Shown here: one piece after another, positions 42,752-50,973 of the stretch
How positions within the stretch are numbered: the stretch's first letter is position 1
Layout: each line of letters opens with the position of its first letter
Assembly: GCA_965221735.1 (NCBI GenBank)
Contig: OZ244910.1
Coordinates: 2,666,001 to 2,730,000 of the forward strand
Length of the DNA stretch: 64,000 bases
Direction: 5' to 3'
DNA from: UBA2991 sp965221735
GTDB taxonomy: Bacteria > Chloroflexota > Dehalococcoidia > Tepidiformales > Tepidiformaceae
The notes under the pieces: generated by a model
Database searches by the model: none
What the model was told of the DNA's origin: nothing
What the model saw: only the letters and a program-made list of their open reading frames with translations
Program-made: the position numbers and the translations under genes

Positions 42752-43009
42752 TCACCGTCGCGGCCACACGAACTTCGCGAAGCCGACGGCGATCAGGATC
42801 ACGAGGCCCACCTGCGTCCACGAGGCGGCGATGCCGACGCAGACGGCGGCTCGCCACCATCCCGGAGCGAGCGCCAGTCCGAGAAGTGCCGTGCCGATGC
42901 CGCAGAATATCAGGGGCGGTACGAGGTACCACGCCAGGCCGAACGGGCTGCCGGCCACGACGGCACAGGCGCCACTGAGCATCAGCAGGTCCGCGAGCCA
43001 CACCCGCAT
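42752..43009 (-). CDS. Small membrane protein, unknown
   Basis: The 85-residue protein from ATG 43009 has three hydrophobic segments: ADLLMLSGACAVVAGSPFGL, VPPLIFCGIGTALLGLALAP and VGLVILIAVGFAKFVW, with a basic C-terminus PRR. It has no recognised family. It precedes the binding-protein relic in the same direction. Confidence 0.55.
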   Translation of the reverse strand: MRVWLADLLMLSGACAVVAGSPFGLAWYLVPPLIFCGIGTALLGLALAPGWWRAAVCVGIAASWTQVGLVILIAVGFAKFVWPRR

Positions 43010-43253
43010 TGGCCGTCTCCTGGGGCGTCCGGGACCCGCGCTCCATCGCGAGCGCGAGATCACCCGGCGGCGCGCGCTTGCCCGGATTCCGGCCCTTGAG
43101 CATGCGAGCCCACTACGGTCTCGCCGCCGCGTGCATCACGTTGAGTATCGCGCTGCGTCGCAGGTCCTGTCCGCACGCATCTCCCGGACAGCGCGAACTG
43201 CACGCCCGCGGCCGTGGGAACGGCGAATCGGGAACGGGTGGCGACGAGGCCCC

Positions 43254-44981
43254 TCAGCGGCGCCACTCGGCGATGTTCCAGAGGTCGCTGTCCCAGGCGT
43301 TCGGGCGCACGCCGCGCAGCGTGTCGAGCTGCGCCGACACCGACCCGCGGTGCACGAGCGGGATGGCGGCGTAGCCCTGCACGAGCAGGTCGTTCAGCCG
43401 CTTCACGAGCGCCGCCCGCTCCTCCCCGTCCGTCGTCCGCGCGAGCTCCCCATAAAGGCGGTCGTACTCCGCGCTGCACCAGCGCCCGACGTTGCCGCCG
43501 GACCAGTTGTTACCGCGCACCGCGATGTGGTCGCAGCGCTGCGCCGAGAGGTACTCCTGCGGGTCGACGCCGGGGCCGGTCGTGTACATCTGCACATCGG
43601 CGAAGAAGCGCCGGTACGTCTCTGCCGCGTCGGCCACGGGGTCGCCGCCGAAGAACACGCCCGCGTCGTGGTCCACGAGCGTGGTCTCGATGCCGAGCTC
43701 CGCCCACCACTCCCGCACCAGCGCCTGCGTGGCCTGGCGGATCGCGTTTGTCGAGGTCTGGTAGGTGATGCGCAGCGCGACGCCCTCGTACTCGCGCACG
43801 CCGTCGCCGTCCGTGTCGATCACCCCATGCTCGTCGAGCAGCGCCCTCGCGCCCTCGATGTCCTGTGTGAGGCAGGCGTCGTTCGAGGTGGAGACGTAGC
43901 GCTCCGGCCCGGGCACGAGGTTGCACGTCGCCGACGCCGCTGAGCCGTAGAGCTCGCCGGCGATGCGCGCGCGATCGATCGCCATCGACAGCGCCTGCGT
44001 GATCGGCGCGAACGTCAGGAACGGGTGCGGGTTGGAGCCGCCGAGGTACTCGGAGCGGTCCTCGCCCAGCGCCGGGGCCGGATTCGCGTGGTTGATGACG
44101 ATGCGCTCGGTGTCGCCGGAGAACGCCGTCGCAACGCTGCCCAGTCCCCCGCCGGCGAGCGCGGCGAGCGTCTCGGGCGCGATCTGCAGGTTCCAGGCGA
44201 AGTCCGCCTCGCCCGTCCCGAGCACCGCCCGCGCCGCCTCCTCCGCCGTCCCGCCGCCCACGATCTCGACGCGGTCGAAGTACGGCCGATCGCCGCGGTA
44301 GTGGAGATTGCGCTCGTAGCTGACGCCCTCGCCGGGCCGGAACGAGACGATGCGGTAGGGTCCGGTGCCAAGCGGCGCGAGGTTCTGGGGGTCGCACGTG
44401 GCGGCGGCGGCGCCGATGCAGCCGCCGAACTGCGCGCTGCTGATCACCGGGCTGCCGGCGGACACGAAGGCCGTGTACGGATACGGCGTGGGGGCTTCGA
44501 AGGTGATGCGCACGGTGAGCGCATCGATGGCCTCGACGGAGGTGATGCCGTCGAAGGCGTCGCTCCGCGTGCAGCCCGTCGCCTCGTCGTTGCAGTAGCG
44601 CCACGTGAACACGACGTCGGCCGCGCTCAGCGCGCTGCCGTCTGACCACCTGACGCCCTCGCGCAGCGTCCACGTGATCGAGGTGAGGTCGTCCGCCACG
44701 CCGCCGTTGGCGACGGTCGGGATGCGCACCGCAAGCCTCGGCACGAGCTCGCCCTCGGCGTTGTAGCTCGCGAGCGGCTCGAGGGTGACGGCCGCGGCGT
44801 CGATGTCCTTGCTGCCAGCCGAGAGGTACGCGTTCGGGGTCGAGGGCGCCTGCCAGTAGCGAAGCGAGAGAACGCGTTCGGGCTCCGTGCGGGGCTCCTC
44901 ACTTGCATCATCGCAGGCGGCGAGCAGGGCGAGCAACGCGAACAGGACGAGGGTGAGCGATAGTCCGGGCCGGACGCGCAC
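43254..44981 (-). CDS. Peptide/nickel-type ABC substrate-binding lipoprotein
   Basis: The 575-residue family-5 extracellular solute-binding protein starts at GTG 44981 (GGAGGTG upstream). Its signal peptide and lipobox (LLAACDD) give a lipoprotein anchor. Conserved features include RYWQAPSTPNAYLSAGSKD, TWTLREGVRWSDGSALSAAD (family signature), GTGPYRIVSFRPGEGVSYER and GEADFAWNLQIAPETLAALA. The length matches DppA/OppA-type proteins. Permease and ATPase genes are absent on either side, which is unusual for this family and suggests an orphan or a lost operon. Confidence 0.93.
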   Translation of the reverse strand: MRVRPGLSLTLVLFALLALLAACDDASEEPRTEPERVLSLRYWQAPSTPNAYLSAGSKDIDAAAVTLEPLASYNAEGELVPRLAVRIPTVANGGVADDLTSITWTLREGVRWSDGSALSAADVVFTWRYCNDEATGCTRSDAFDGITSVEAIDALTVRITFEAPTPYPYTAFVSAGSPVISSAQFGGCIGAAAATCDPQNLAPLGTGPYRIVSFRPGEGVSYERNLHYRGDRPYFDRVEIVGGGTAEEAARAVLGTGEADFAWNLQIAPETLAALAGGGLGSVATAFSGDTERIVINHANPAPALGEDRSEYLGGSNPHPFLTFAPITQALSMAIDRARIAGELYGSAASATCNLVPGPERYVSTSNDACLTQDIEGARALLDEHGVIDTDGDGVREYEGVALRITYQTSTNAIRQATQALVREWWAELGIETTLVDHDAGVFFGGDPVADAAETYRRFFADVQMYTTGPGVDPQEYLSAQRCDHIAVRGNNWSGGNVGRWCSAEYDRLYGELARTTDGEERAALVKRLNDLLVQGYAAIPLVHRGSVSAQLDTLRGVRPNAWDSDLWNIAEWRR

Positions 44982-45160
44982 GGGGACACCTCCACCGGGT
45001 TGTCTGGGCGTCTTTCGAGTGGGCTGCTGACAGGATACCGCCCACTCGCGCCGCAGGCTGGCCCGACACGCTTCAGCATCCGCGCCGCGCCTGTACAGGC
45101 TCCTACGCTACGCACCGGAGTCGGCGCCGCCTGCAGTGAAACTGCCGGCCTTGGGGGCTC

Positions 45161-46504
45161 CTACGGTCTCTCGCGCACGCGCCCAGGCCGGGTGAAGCGC
45201 ACCGTGAACACCAGCGCCGAGGCAGCGAGCACGACCACCGCGATGATCAGCAGCGCGTCCTGCGCGGCCAGCGATTCGGCACGGAAGAGGAACCCGAACG
45301 CGACCGCGCCGGCGTTCCCGCCCGCCCCCACGATGCCGGAGACCGAACCGAGCGCTCGGCGGTTGATGAAGGGCACGACCGAGAAGGTCGCTCCCTCGGA
45401 CATCTGCACGAACAGGCTAAACACGATCATCGCCGCGATCGCCAGCGGCAGCGCGCTCATGCGGGCGAACACGACCAGGGCTACGCCTTCCAGCAGGAGC
45501 GCGGCGGCCAGCAACAGCGTCCGGCCGCGCAGCCCGAACCTCACCCCGGCGCGGTCTCCGATCAGCCCGCCGAGCGGGCGCGCGAAGAGGTTCATCAGCC
45601 CGAACAGCCCGGCCGTCACCCCGGCCGCGCCCACCCCCAGGCCGAAGCGGTCGTGGTAGTAGAGCGCGGCGACGTTGTGGATCGTCAGCTCCACGCCGAA
45701 GCAGGCGGCGTAGGCCAGGAACAGCGCCCACACGCGATAGTCGGCGGCCGCCTCGCGGAACGCGCTCGCAGCCTGCGAGGCCGGCCGCACCCGCTCCTCC
45801 TCGCGCAGCTCGGCGTAGTTCCCGAACGGCGTGTCCTGCGTGAACCGGTAGTAGACCACCCCCATCAGCAGCAGCGCCACGCCCGGCACGACCATCGCGA
45901 TCCGCCACCCCAGCGCCTCCTCGACGCCGAACAAGAGCACGACCGCGAGCAGCAACGGCATCGCCATCTGCGTCACCCCGCCGCCGAGGTTGCCCCAGCC
46001 AGCCGTCGTCGCGTTGGCCGTACCGACGACGCTGGAGTCGAACATCACCGACATGTGGTACTGGGTGACAACGAAGGAGGCCCCGACCACCCCGATCGCG
46101 AGCCGAAAGAGCAGGAACGTCTCATAGCTCTGCGAGAGGCCGATGCCCATGACCGGGAGCGCGCCCAGCATCAGCAGCCCGGTGTACGTGAGGCGAGGCC
46201 CGTAGCGGTCGCAGAGCCAGCCCACGAGCAGCCGCGCGACGACGGTGATCGCGACCGAGGCGATGATCGTGTTGCCCACCTGCGCCTGAGTGAGATCGAG
46301 ATCCTCGCGCACGATCGCCATCAGCGGTGCGATGCCGAACCAGCCGAAGAAGGCTAGGAAGAACGCGAACCACGAGAGGTGAAAGGCGCGCATTTGGGGG
46401 GTGCCGAACCGTAGGAGCTGGATGCGCTCCCCCTGCTCCAGGCGCTCGAGGGCCTCGCGGACCTCCTCGTCCAGATCGTCGCGGTGCGATGAACCGGACA
46501 TCAT
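45161..46504 (-). CDS. NarK/NasA-type major-facilitator transporter
   Basis: The 447-residue transporter has about twelve hydrophobic segments. The nitrate/nitrite porter signature AGWGNLGGGVTQ lies near residue 165, the motif GWLCDRYGPRLTYT after helix 2, and GGLIGDRAGVRFGLRGR near 310. A soluble N-terminal segment of about 45 residues (DDLDEEVREALERLEQGERI) precedes the first helix. Start ATG 46504 is followed by a second ATG. The family moves nitrate or nitrite, or exchanges them. No nitrate-reductase genes are visible nearby, so the substrate is only inferred. Confidence 0.88.
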   Translation of the reverse strand: MMSGSSHRDDLDEEVREALERLEQGERIQLLRFGTPQMRAFHLSWFAFFLAFFGWFGIAPLMAIVREDLDLTQAQVGNTIIASVAITVVARLLVGWLCDRYGPRLTYTGLLMLGALPVMGIGLSQSYETFLLFRLAIGVVGASFVVTQYHMSVMFDSSVVGTANATTAGWGNLGGGVTQMAMPLLLAVVLLFGVEEALGWRIAMVVPGVALLLMGVVYYRFTQDTPFGNYAELREEERVRPASQAASAFREAAADYRVWALFLAYAACFGVELTIHNVAALYYHDRFGLGVGAAGVTAGLFGLMNLFARPLGGLIGDRAGVRFGLRGRTLLLAAALLLEGVALVVFARMSALPLAIAAMIVFSLFVQMSEGATFSVVPFINRRALGSVSGIVGAGGNAGAVAFGFLFRAESLAAQDALLIIAVVVLAASALVFTVRFTRPGRVRERP

Positions 46505-47033
46505 GCGCCCACCCGGGCGGACGGGCATGGCCAAGCGGTCACGCTTCCCGCGCCTATCGTGGTCACAGCCGTTCGTTTCGCGCCGGTCATGGCGAGCTCG
46601 CAGCCGGGCGGCGAGGGGAGTGGTCGGGCGTCCGGGTGATCGCCCGACGCGCATACGCAGCGGCTTTGCTGGCGCGGGATCTTGCGGTCGCTCATCGGCG
46701 CGTGTTCTCCCTCGCGGCCGGGCCGCCGCCAGCCGCCGGGGGTGCTCCGTTACTTCCCCTCGATGGCTTGTGAACGGGCACCGGGCTCGGGTGAGCAAGT
46801 GTACGCCGCGCATGGCCGGGGATGGGGTCTCTCCCTCCAGCGGCCCGGCGGCACAACGCGCCCGGTGATTGCACTTGCCGCGTAGCCTCCCAGCGACGGA
46901 TGGGTCGCGCGGCGCCCTGTTGCCGATGCCGGGCTTCTTCACGACGTTCGAGCCCCGGGCAGGGCCGCGGCTCGGATCATCCTCTCAGCGACGGATCCTT
47001 GCCGACGTCGCGCTCGGTCGCTACCTTTGGTGC
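46505..47033. other. Gene-free stretch before the VapBC pair
   Basis: Short overlapping frames on both strands show no family pattern. A 12-base motif CAGCGACGGATs occurs twice (near 46892 and 46987). I see no promoter I can defend and no RNA gene. Confidence 0.5.
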
Positions 47034-47327
47034 ATGAGGTCGGTCGGCATCAAGGTCCTGAACAGCAGGCTGAGCGAGTACGTCCGGCTCGCGGCATCCG
47101 GCGAGACGATTCTGGTGACGGACCGCGACCGGGTGGTGGCCGAACTCGGCCCGCTCCGGGAGACCCGCAGTCCGATCCCCGCCGACGCCTTCCTGGCTGA
47201 CGCGGTGCGCTCCGGCGTGATGACGCCGCCAGCCCCGGCGGCTTTGGGACCACCGCCTGCGCCGCCGGGGATTGTCAGCCTCAATGAGGTGTTGGCTGAC
47301 CTGGATGAGAGCCGGAGCGACCGGTGA
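47034..47327 (+). CDS. vapB: Type II antitoxin, Phd/YefM/VapB-like
   Basis: This 97-residue protein has the Phd/YefM-type N-terminus: VGIKVLNSRLSEYVRLAASG and ETILVTDRDRVVAELGPLRE, which forms the DNA-binding dimer in the family. The C-terminal tail (PGIVSLNEVLADLDESRS) would wrap the toxin. The start is ATG 47034. Its stop overlaps the toxin start (GTGA, 47324-47327), so the two are translationally coupled. It likely autoregulates the operon. Confidence 0.9.
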   Translation: MRSVGIKVLNSRLSEYVRLAASGETILVTDRDRVVAELGPLRETRSPIPADAFLADAVRSGVMTPPAPAALGPPPAPPGIVSLNEVLADLDESRSDR

Positions 47328-47725
47328 TCTACCTCGATACATCGGTCGCGCTCGCGCAGCTGCTGGCCGAGGACCGTCGGCCACCGGAGGCCCTGTGGGA
47401 CGACACGCTGGTCTCGAGCCGACTGCTGGAGTACGAACCCTGGACGCGATTCCACGCGCGCGGACTCTCGGAGTCACACGGCGAGGCGGCGCGCTCGCTG
47501 CTGGGGCGGATCGCGATGCTGGAACTTGCCCCGACGGTGCTCGCGAGGGCGCTCGACGCCTTCCCCGGGCCCGGCCCGCTGCGGACGCTCGATGCGCTGC
47601 ACCTCGCGTCGTGCTCCTATCTGGCGGACCACGGCCAGGCGGTCTCGCTTGCAAGCTATGACCGGCGGATGAATGCCGTCGCCCACGCGATGGACATTCC
47701 CCTGTTCGATCTCGCTGGATCGTAG
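47324..47725 (+). CDS. vapC: VapC-type PIN-domain toxin ribonuclease
   Basis: The 133-residue PIN domain starts at GTG 47324 and has the acidic metal-site residues: Asp5 (MIYLDTSVAL), Glu near 37 (SSRLLEYEPW), Asp near 89 (RTLDALHLAS) and Asp near 108 (LASYDRRM). PIN toxins cleave tRNA or rRNA when freed from the antitoxin. The 4-bp overlap with the antitoxin gene is the standard VapBC arrangement. All catalytic residues appear intact, so the pair should be functional. Confidence 0.92.
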   Translation: MIYLDTSVALAQLLAEDRRPPEALWDDTLVSSRLLEYEPWTRFHARGLSESHGEAARSLLGRIAMLELAPTVLARALDAFPGPGPLRTLDALHLASCSYLADHGQAVSLASYDRRMNAVAHAMDIPLFDLAGS

Positions 47726-47823
47726 TCGCACGGTTGGGGAAGGTGCGAGATGCGGGGCAGCGCCCGGTCTTGTCTCGTGCAGCCTTCGTTTCGAGCCTAC
47801 AGGGCGAATAACAGGTCGAAGGT

Positions 47824-47885
47824 GGTACTGCCTACCGTCAAGTTAGGCCGGATTTGGTGGGCCTAACTTGACGGTAGGCAGTACC
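47824..47885. repeat. Perfect 26-bp inverted repeat with 10-nt loop
   Basis: Arms 47824-47849 and 47860-47885 are exact reverse complements, starting GGTACTGCC and ending AGGCC, with loop GGATTTGGTG. On the minus strand the right arm encodes VLPTVKLG, the C-terminus of a serine recombinase, and the left arm holds its stop codon and 3' flank. The 3' flank is thus an exact inverted copy of the coding end. It could act as a terminator or be a rearrangement scar. Confidence 0.9.
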
Positions 47886-48117
47886 GGCCGCCGAGGGCCA
47901 CACTCTCGGCCTTGTCGACGCGCAGTGGGCCGTCCTCGGGCATCGGGATCGTGTGGCGGATCGTGGCGGCACCGGGTGCGGCGGCGATCTCCGTCACCAA
48001 CGAGCGGATGAAGGCTCTCGACTCCGTCAGCTCGCTCGTCCCGAGGCATTCCCGCATCTCCTCTGCGTAGGCCGTGATCGTCTCCACGTCATCCAGGACC
48101 TCGCGCCGCTCCGAGAG
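47843..48117 (-). pseudogene. Large serine recombinase, C-terminal fragment
   Basis: About 90 codons read REVLDDVETITAYAEEMREC, LTESRAFIRSLVTEIAAAPG, AATIRHTIPMPEDGPL and, after a one-base shift near 47885, VLPTVKLGPPNPA then stop. This is the terminal part of large serine recombinases (resolvase/invertase family with recombinase and zinc-ribbon domains). The catalytic N-terminus is absent. It is evidence of a former integrative element at this locus. Confidence 0.75.
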
Positions 48118-48169
48118 TGGGCACGTAGCGGTGCGTGCTAACCGCTGTGTCGCGGGGGGTCCTCCACCG

Positions 48170-48175
48170 TAGAAT
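48170..48175 (+). promoter_or_regulatory. -10-like element before the truncated small gene
   Basis: TAGAAT followed by GAGAG matches the element 25 bases before the first Uma2 gene (TAGAATcAGAG) and lies 42 bases before ATG 48218. Confidence 0.3.
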
Positions 48176-48217
48176 GAGAGTGACTGGATGCAAGGGCGCG
48201 CCCGTGAAGGAAGACGG

Positions 48218-48463
48218 ATGACAAACACGGGTATTCCCACCCGCGAGCGCTGGCCCAGGGAGGAGACCACTCGCCTCGGCCGCGAGATCTACGAGCGCGA
48301 TATCAAGGCGCAGGTGGAGTCCGGTCACCACGGCGAGTACGTCGCCATCGACGTGGACAGCGGAAGCTGGGCGATGTCCGACGACGCCCTCTCCGCGGCG
48401 GACAGCCTGCGGGCGCAGCGCCCCGAGGCGCTGGACGTCCGTCAACCTTCACCGTGCCTTTGA
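48218..48463 (+). pseudogene. Truncated paralogue of the small protein at 52322
   Basis: ATG 48218 (purine-rich GAAGGAAG upstream) encodes a protein that matches the gene at 52322 through GREIYERDIKAQVES, HHGEYVAIDVDSGSWAM and RAQRPEALDV. Homology stops at about 48440, where the 3' end of the convergent HEPN gene begins. The last residues (RQPSPCL) are junction sequence. The protease partner found with the intact copy is missing. Confidence 0.75.
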
Positions 48464-49676
48464 TCTTCTCCCCGTGTACGGCCTTCGACCGGATGTCGTA
48501 GATCTGCTTGAAGACCTTGAACAGCCTGTCGCGACCGGCGGGGTCGTCGGCGAGGTGCCAGGCCGCCCTGAGCGCGAACTGGAACGCCAGCTCGCTGTTG
48601 CGGCCGGGCAGGTACAACGACTCGAGGGCGATGCCGAGCTCGATCACCTCCTCGACCATCTCCCACTGCTCCATGGACCGCATCCAGCGCTCGATGGGAA
48701 TGCGGAGATGCTCGCGCATGTCCGGATCGAGCCCCACGATCAGGCTGTACAGCTCTCTCGCATCGCTCAGCCCGTCCTCGGTCAGCGTTCCCTTCCTCCG
48801 CGCGAGCGGGGAGTGCAGCAGGTCGACATACCTCGAACCACTGCCCCAGCCCGTCGTGCCGACTCCGGGGTCCGGCCGGAGGTCGAAGATCTCGTAGTCC
48901 AGCAGGGCGTCCCATTGCATCGTCGGGCGCACGCTGCACCCGGATGCCAGCGAGAGCGCCTGGCAGAGCGCCCCGAGGTCGAGGTCGGGGTGATCCTCGC
49001 TGGCCACCGTCACGCTGAAGTGACTCTTGGGAGACGCACCGTCGGGCCGGTGAAATACCGGAGTCACGGCCTTGTCCACGCGAAGCACGACCCTCGACAG
49101 CACCATCTCCGTTTCGCCCCTGTCCCGGATGGCGGTCGGCATGAAGGACGGCAACCCGCTGGGAGTCGGCGGGAGCGGGATGAACTGGGCCTGATCGAGG
49201 AGGGCCACCGGGGCGTCGAGCGTGAGGGACGTGAGCAGGACGAAGTGGGAATAGGTGAAGGAGGCAGCGCCACCGCACTCCGCGAAGGCCCGTGCGGCAG
49301 CCGCGGGATCGTCGGCTATCGCCCGCACGAGCAGGTTCCGCAGGATCTCTTCGATCGGGTTTCCGGCGACGCCCCAGCCGCCGATTACGCACGTGCCGGA
49401 GTGCACCCTGTCATCCTCGATGTGATCGGAGAGTTCGTGCCTGATGATCTCCAACAGGCCACCCCTGATAGCCGGTTCGTCAACGGTGGGGGTGAGGTTT
49501 GCGAGCAGGAGGCGGCCGTCCGGGTCGTGGAAGCGCCTGCATCTCTGGAGCAGCTCCCTGTAGCCGGCCAGGCCCATCGCCGGGGGAGTGACCGTGACTG
49601 GGCCGGGCCTGAGGACGATGTTGTCGAGCGCCTGCGCCAGCAGGCCCTCGAGTTCACGAACCTGAGAGTCCTCCAT
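48303..49676 (-). CDS. ApeA-type HEPN-domain protein with chimeric C-terminus
   Basis: From ATG 49676 the frame is 457 residues long. The large N-terminal part (about 1-300) is unassigned. The C-terminal region, with IGLALESLYLP-like LGIALESLYLPGRNSELAF, FQFALRAAWHLADDPAGRDR and DIRSKAVHGEKIKG, has the look of an ApeA-like HEPN domain, with the RxxxxH motif RSKAVH expected of HEPN ribonucleases. After GTVK (about 48445) the frame runs through the antisense of the truncated small gene, so the last 45 or so residues are a junction artefact and the natural end is lost. HEPN proteins of this type act in abortive phage defence. The motif itself is intact; the function is inferred. Confidence 0.65.
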   Translation of the reverse strand: MEDSQVRELEGLLAQALDNIVLRPGPVTVTPPAMGLAGYRELLQRCRRFHDPDGRLLLANLTPTVDEPAIRGGLLEIIRHELSDHIEDDRVHSGTCVIGGWGVAGNPIEEILRNLLVRAIADDPAAAARAFAECGGAASFTYSHFVLLTSLTLDAPVALLDQAQFIPLPPTPSGLPSFMPTAIRDRGETEMVLSRVVLRVDKAVTPVFHRPDGASPKSHFSVTVASEDHPDLDLGALCQALSLASGCSVRPTMQWDALLDYEIFDLRPDPGVGTTGWGSGSRYVDLLHSPLARRKGTLTEDGLSDARELYSLIVGLDPDMREHLRIPIERWMRSMEQWEMVEEVIELGIALESLYLPGRNSELAFQFALRAAWHLADDPAGRDRLFKVFKQIYDIRSKAVHGEKIKGTVKVDGRPAPRGAAPAGCPPRRGRRRTSPSFRCPRRWRRTRRGDRTPPAP

Positions 49677-50041
49677 CGGCGTTCGCAAGCTCCTTCTGTC
49701 GTGGTCGAATGCGGGCCGCCTGCTGGCGCTGCCGAATGGGCTCGTAGGCCCCTAACCGGGAGCCGTGCAGCCTTGCGCAGAGTACGCCGTCGGCTCGCGG
49801 ATGAGGACCGGAGGCCGCCGAGCCCCAACGTGGAGGGAGGGTCTCGGTCGAGAGTACCCCTGACTCCCAGCCGGGCCATGCCGGGGCGCGGGCGAGGCGG
49901 AAGGCAGGACCGTCGGCGGTCACCGTCAAAGAGGGTGGCGCTCATCCGCCCGCCAGGTAAGGAGCGCGCGGCGCCGATCAACGCAGGACCGAATCTCGTC
50001 GAGCGGTCGGTCCTCTGCGTACACTGGGACCGGAGGATGCC
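49677..50041. other. Divergent intergenic region without a gene
   Basis: 365 bp separate the leftward HEPN gene from the rightward gene at 50042. Only shadow frames are present. TACACT near 50019 is a weak -10-like hexamer for the rightward gene. Confidence 0.4.
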
Positions 50042-50908
50042 GTGAGGCTGCCAGTCGCACCCACCGGGGACGGTCGCGGAGTCCTGGCGCGGAACGGCGT
50101 CACGCTCGAATCGGCCTTCTCCGAGACCGATGCGCCGCGAGCGACCGTCCTGATCTACCGCATGAACCCGGCCCGCTCGCTGTTCGAGCCGAAGCCTGCG
50201 GAGGTCGTCAAGTTCTCGGAGGACCGGCATGCGATCCCTCGCGCCGAGTGCCTGAAGCTCGCTACGCCTCGGTACTATCGCGAGTTCGAGGGCGATGGTG
50301 ACGGCATCCGGGATGAGATGGAGGCGCGGTACCACGAGGACATGCGCTCATTCCTCGCGAAGGGTGGCGCCGTCGAACCCGGCAGGGTTCCGTCCGTGGG
50401 AGGGCATGCGACCCTTGGCGTCGATGGCTTCTGGCTCTTCTGCACATCCATACGGCCGCCATCCGCCTGGCAGTTGGAACGGCTGCGGAGGAGATTCGGA
50501 GCCGAGCGCGCCACCACCATCGCGGATCCATCCGCGTTCGCCCGGGAGCTGGGGGCTGCCTTCGGGACGCAGGCACTGTGGCCGGACGTCGAGCTCAGCC
50601 CCGTCGAGCGAGTGGCCACGGGGCTGGGGATACTCGAGGAGGGGGGCAGGGATGTACTGGTTCGGCACGGCCCCGTGCGGTACTCCGACGATCCCCGGGA
50701 GTTGATCGAGTCCTTCCCGATCGACCATCGCGCGGCCGTTCTGCCGTTCTTCAAGCGACGCTCGTACGCGTGGCAGCAGGAGTATCGCTTCAGCGTGACG
50801 GTCACCGGGCGGGCCATAGAGGACGAGTGGTTGCTTCCCATTCCGCCGGAACTCCGGAGACTCGCTCGGCTGGAGGAGCAACGAGGGTCGTGGCTCGCGG
50901 TTGACTGA
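50042..50908 (+). CDS. Hypothetical protein (288 residues)
   Basis: GTG 50042 follows GGAGGATGCC. The protein has no signal peptide or membrane segment. Notable stretches are FSEDRHAIPRAECLKLATPR, VDGFWLFCTSIRPPSAWQLE and, near the end, FFKRRSYAWQQEYRFSVTVT. The last is reminiscent of the motif in DUF2971-like proteins, where an aromatic-rich Glu-Tyr-Arg segment closes the domain, but the match is too weak to name. It is followed 65 bp later by another unknown gene in the same direction, so the two may form an operon in the accessory island. Confidence 0.65.
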   Translation: MRLPVAPTGDGRGVLARNGVTLESAFSETDAPRATVLIYRMNPARSLFEPKPAEVVKFSEDRHAIPRAECLKLATPRYYREFEGDGDGIRDEMEARYHEDMRSFLAKGGAVEPGRVPSVGGHATLGVDGFWLFCTSIRPPSAWQLERLRRRFGAERATTIADPSAFARELGAAFGTQALWPDVELSPVERVATGLGILEEGGRDVLVRHGPVRYSDDPRELIESFPIDHRAAVLPFFKRRSYAWQQEYRFSVTVTGRAIEDEWLLPIPPELRRLARLEEQRGSWLAVD

Positions 50909-50973
50909 GCGTCCCAAGTTCCAGCCCGGCGGAACGGGTGCCGACGGGTCAACCCAGTCAGGGGCAGCCTCTC

